Shown: positions 63,060-64,000 of the stretch, in pieces | Layout of the letters: every line of letters begins with the position of its first letter | Numbering within the stretch: the stretch's first letter is position 1 | Source: CADEGL01 sp050180485 | Lineage (GTDB): Bacteria; Pseudomonadota; Alphaproteobacteria; CADEGL01 | Direction: 5' to 3' | NCBI GenBank assembly: GCA_050180485.1 | Contig: JBFXED010000005.1 | Location: 62,001 to 126,000, forward strand | DNA: 64,000 nucleotides | Notes under the pieces: generated by a model | What the model saw: only the letters and a program-made list of their open reading frames with translations | The model's database searches: none | Told to the model about the DNA's origin: nothing | Translations under genes and position numbers: made by a program

Positions 63060-64000
63060 TTAAGTTCCAACACGTTCCGATCGGAGCAGCGCCAGGACCG
63101 CGGGCGAAGCGGCGATCTGGCCATGGGTCGTATAAGCCTCGTGATTGGTCTCGATGTCCGCCAGATCGTACAGATAGTTGACCATCATGGCGGCCGAATC
63201 CTTGATGCCTTTTGGCGAACGGTCACCCATCCAATTGATCCGCTCGACACGCGCGCCGTTCGACAGATGGAAATGCGCCACCCGGTCGAGCGCGCCACCG
63301 CGCGGACTCCGCGCCTCCAATAGATACTGGGCACAGAGCCGGGTAAGTGGCCCCTTGAGGGCACCCGCGATGCGCGAATCGTCCTGCCAATCCGGTGTGG
63401 CCAGAAGCGCGCGGAGCCCTTGAACGTCGTCGACACGCGCCGGCAGAGCGTGGAGCGCCGCCCAATCGGCGGCACCGAAGATCGCCAGCGCCCCTTCGCC
63501 CGCGCCATCGAGCCAGCGGCGGAAGCCCGGGATCGGAGACAAGGTTGAGAAAATACGGAGCTGGGGGAATTCGACACGCAGTTGATCGACGACGCGCTTG
63601 ATCAGAAAATTGCCGAAGCTGATACCGGCCAGGCCAGCCTGTGCGTTCGAGATCGAATAAAAGATCGCCGTGTCGGCACGGCGTGCGTCCGCCGAGGGCA
63701 AGGTTTCGTCCAGCAGCACGCGAACGTCGCCCGCCAAGCCGTTGACCAACGCCACTTCGACGAAGATCAGCGGCTCGTCCGGCATACGCGGATGGAAGAA
63801 GGCGAAACAGCGCCGGTCGGAATCCAGCCGGTGTTTCAAATCTTGCCAACTTTGGATCGCGTGAACGGCCTCGTAGGCCGCCAGCTTCTCCAAGAGCGCC
63901 GCGGGCGACGACCACGTGATCCGGCGCAACTCGAGAAAGCCGATATCGAACCAGGACGCCAAAAGCCCCCGCAGGTCCACGTCGAGCGCCGCAAGCGTCG
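63060..64000 (-). CDS. Malonyl-CoA decarboxylase (5' end outside window)
   Basis: Decarboxylates malonyl-CoA to acetyl-CoA. The frame is open through the window edge; the visible 313 residues are the C-terminal two thirds of a protein usually of about 450. Segments typical of the family are ALDVDLRGLLASWFDIGFLE, FFHPRMPDEPLIFVEVALV and AIFYSISNAQAGLAGISFGN. The catalytic His region VAHFHLSNGARVERINW is followed by MGDRSPKGI. The N-terminal helical domain is missing from the window. A matB partner might lie beyond the edge. Confidence 0.95.
   Translation of the reverse strand, partial: TLAALDVDLRGLLASWFDIGFLELRRITWSSPAALLEKLAAYEAVHAIQSWQDLKHRLDSDRRCFAFFHPRMPDEPLIFVEVALVNGLAGDVRVLLDETLPSADARRADTAIFYSISNAQAGLAGISFGNFLIKRVVDQLRVEFPQLRIFSTLSPIPGFRRWLDGAGEGALAIFGAADWAALHALPARVDDVQGLRALLATPDWQDDSRIAGALKGPLTRLCAQYLLEARSPRGGALDRVAHFHLSNGARVERINWMGDRSPKGIKDSAAMMVNYLYDLADIETNHEAYTTHGQIAASPAVLALLRSERVGT

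Overview
The window is a GC-rich alphaproteobacterial chromosome segment, most like a Rhodospirillales-type organism. The evidence is a 14-gene nuo operon in nuoA-to-N order, the block rpsB-tsf-pyrH-frr-uppS-cdsA-dxr-rseP-bamA-skp-lpxD-fabZ-lpxA-lpxI-lpxB, LpxI in place of LpxH, a short ProS, RNase J, and a lexA promoter with the alphaproteobacterial SOS box GTTC-N7-GTTC (seen as GAAC-N7-GAAC). No insertion sequence, prophage, CRISPR array or rRNA was seen. Almost everything is core chromosome, so genuine novelty is limited to a few small or oddly placed items.

Layout. 1-2107 (+): 3' part of moeA, then lexA with a dense control region (promoter, two SOS-type boxes, two perfect DnaA boxes). 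2108-2928: an AT-richer patch with a secreted Rap1a/Tai-family protein, just downstream of comEC (-). 5153-8217 (+): gltX, gltA and a possible 44-residue membrane peptide. 8225-22875 (-): a long, tightly packed run rpsB-tsf-pyrH-frr-uppS-cdsA-dxr-rseP-bamA-skp-lpxD-fabZ-lpxA-lpxI-lpxB-gloA, linking translation, isoprenoid and phospholipid precursors, outer-membrane protein assembly and lipid A synthesis. 23064-29870 (-): proS-lolC-lolD-dnaE, with a DnaA box ahead of dnaE. 30052-31344 (+): an NCS2 purine permease. 31350-35790 (-): birA-coaX-rnj-mce-DUF1467-tag, directly downstream of nuoN. 35787-49871 (-): nuoA-N, respiratory complex I. 50031-50905 (-): a DUF985 cupin, tRNA-Asp and tRNA-Val. 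51000-57502 (-): tig-clpP-clpX-lon-hup, the protein quality-control block, preceded by tRNA-Leu. 57776-59023 (+): an FrhB-like iron-sulfur flavoprotein. 59020-62573 (-): a ThDP enzyme of AceE/transketolase type paired with a SelA/DgaE-like PLP enzyme. 62664-64000 (-): a small conserved protein and the C-terminal part of malonyl-CoA decarboxylase.

The points most worth following up are the lexA control region combining SOS and DnaA boxes (with a third perfect DnaA box upstream of dnaE), the ThDP/PLP enzyme pair of unknown substrate, the FrhB homologue, and the atypical patch carrying the Rap1a/Tai protein. Starts were re-chosen wherever the longest open frame ran into a neighbouring gene; TTG or GTG starts are proposed for lon, bamA, lpxI, fabZ and the FrhB homologue.
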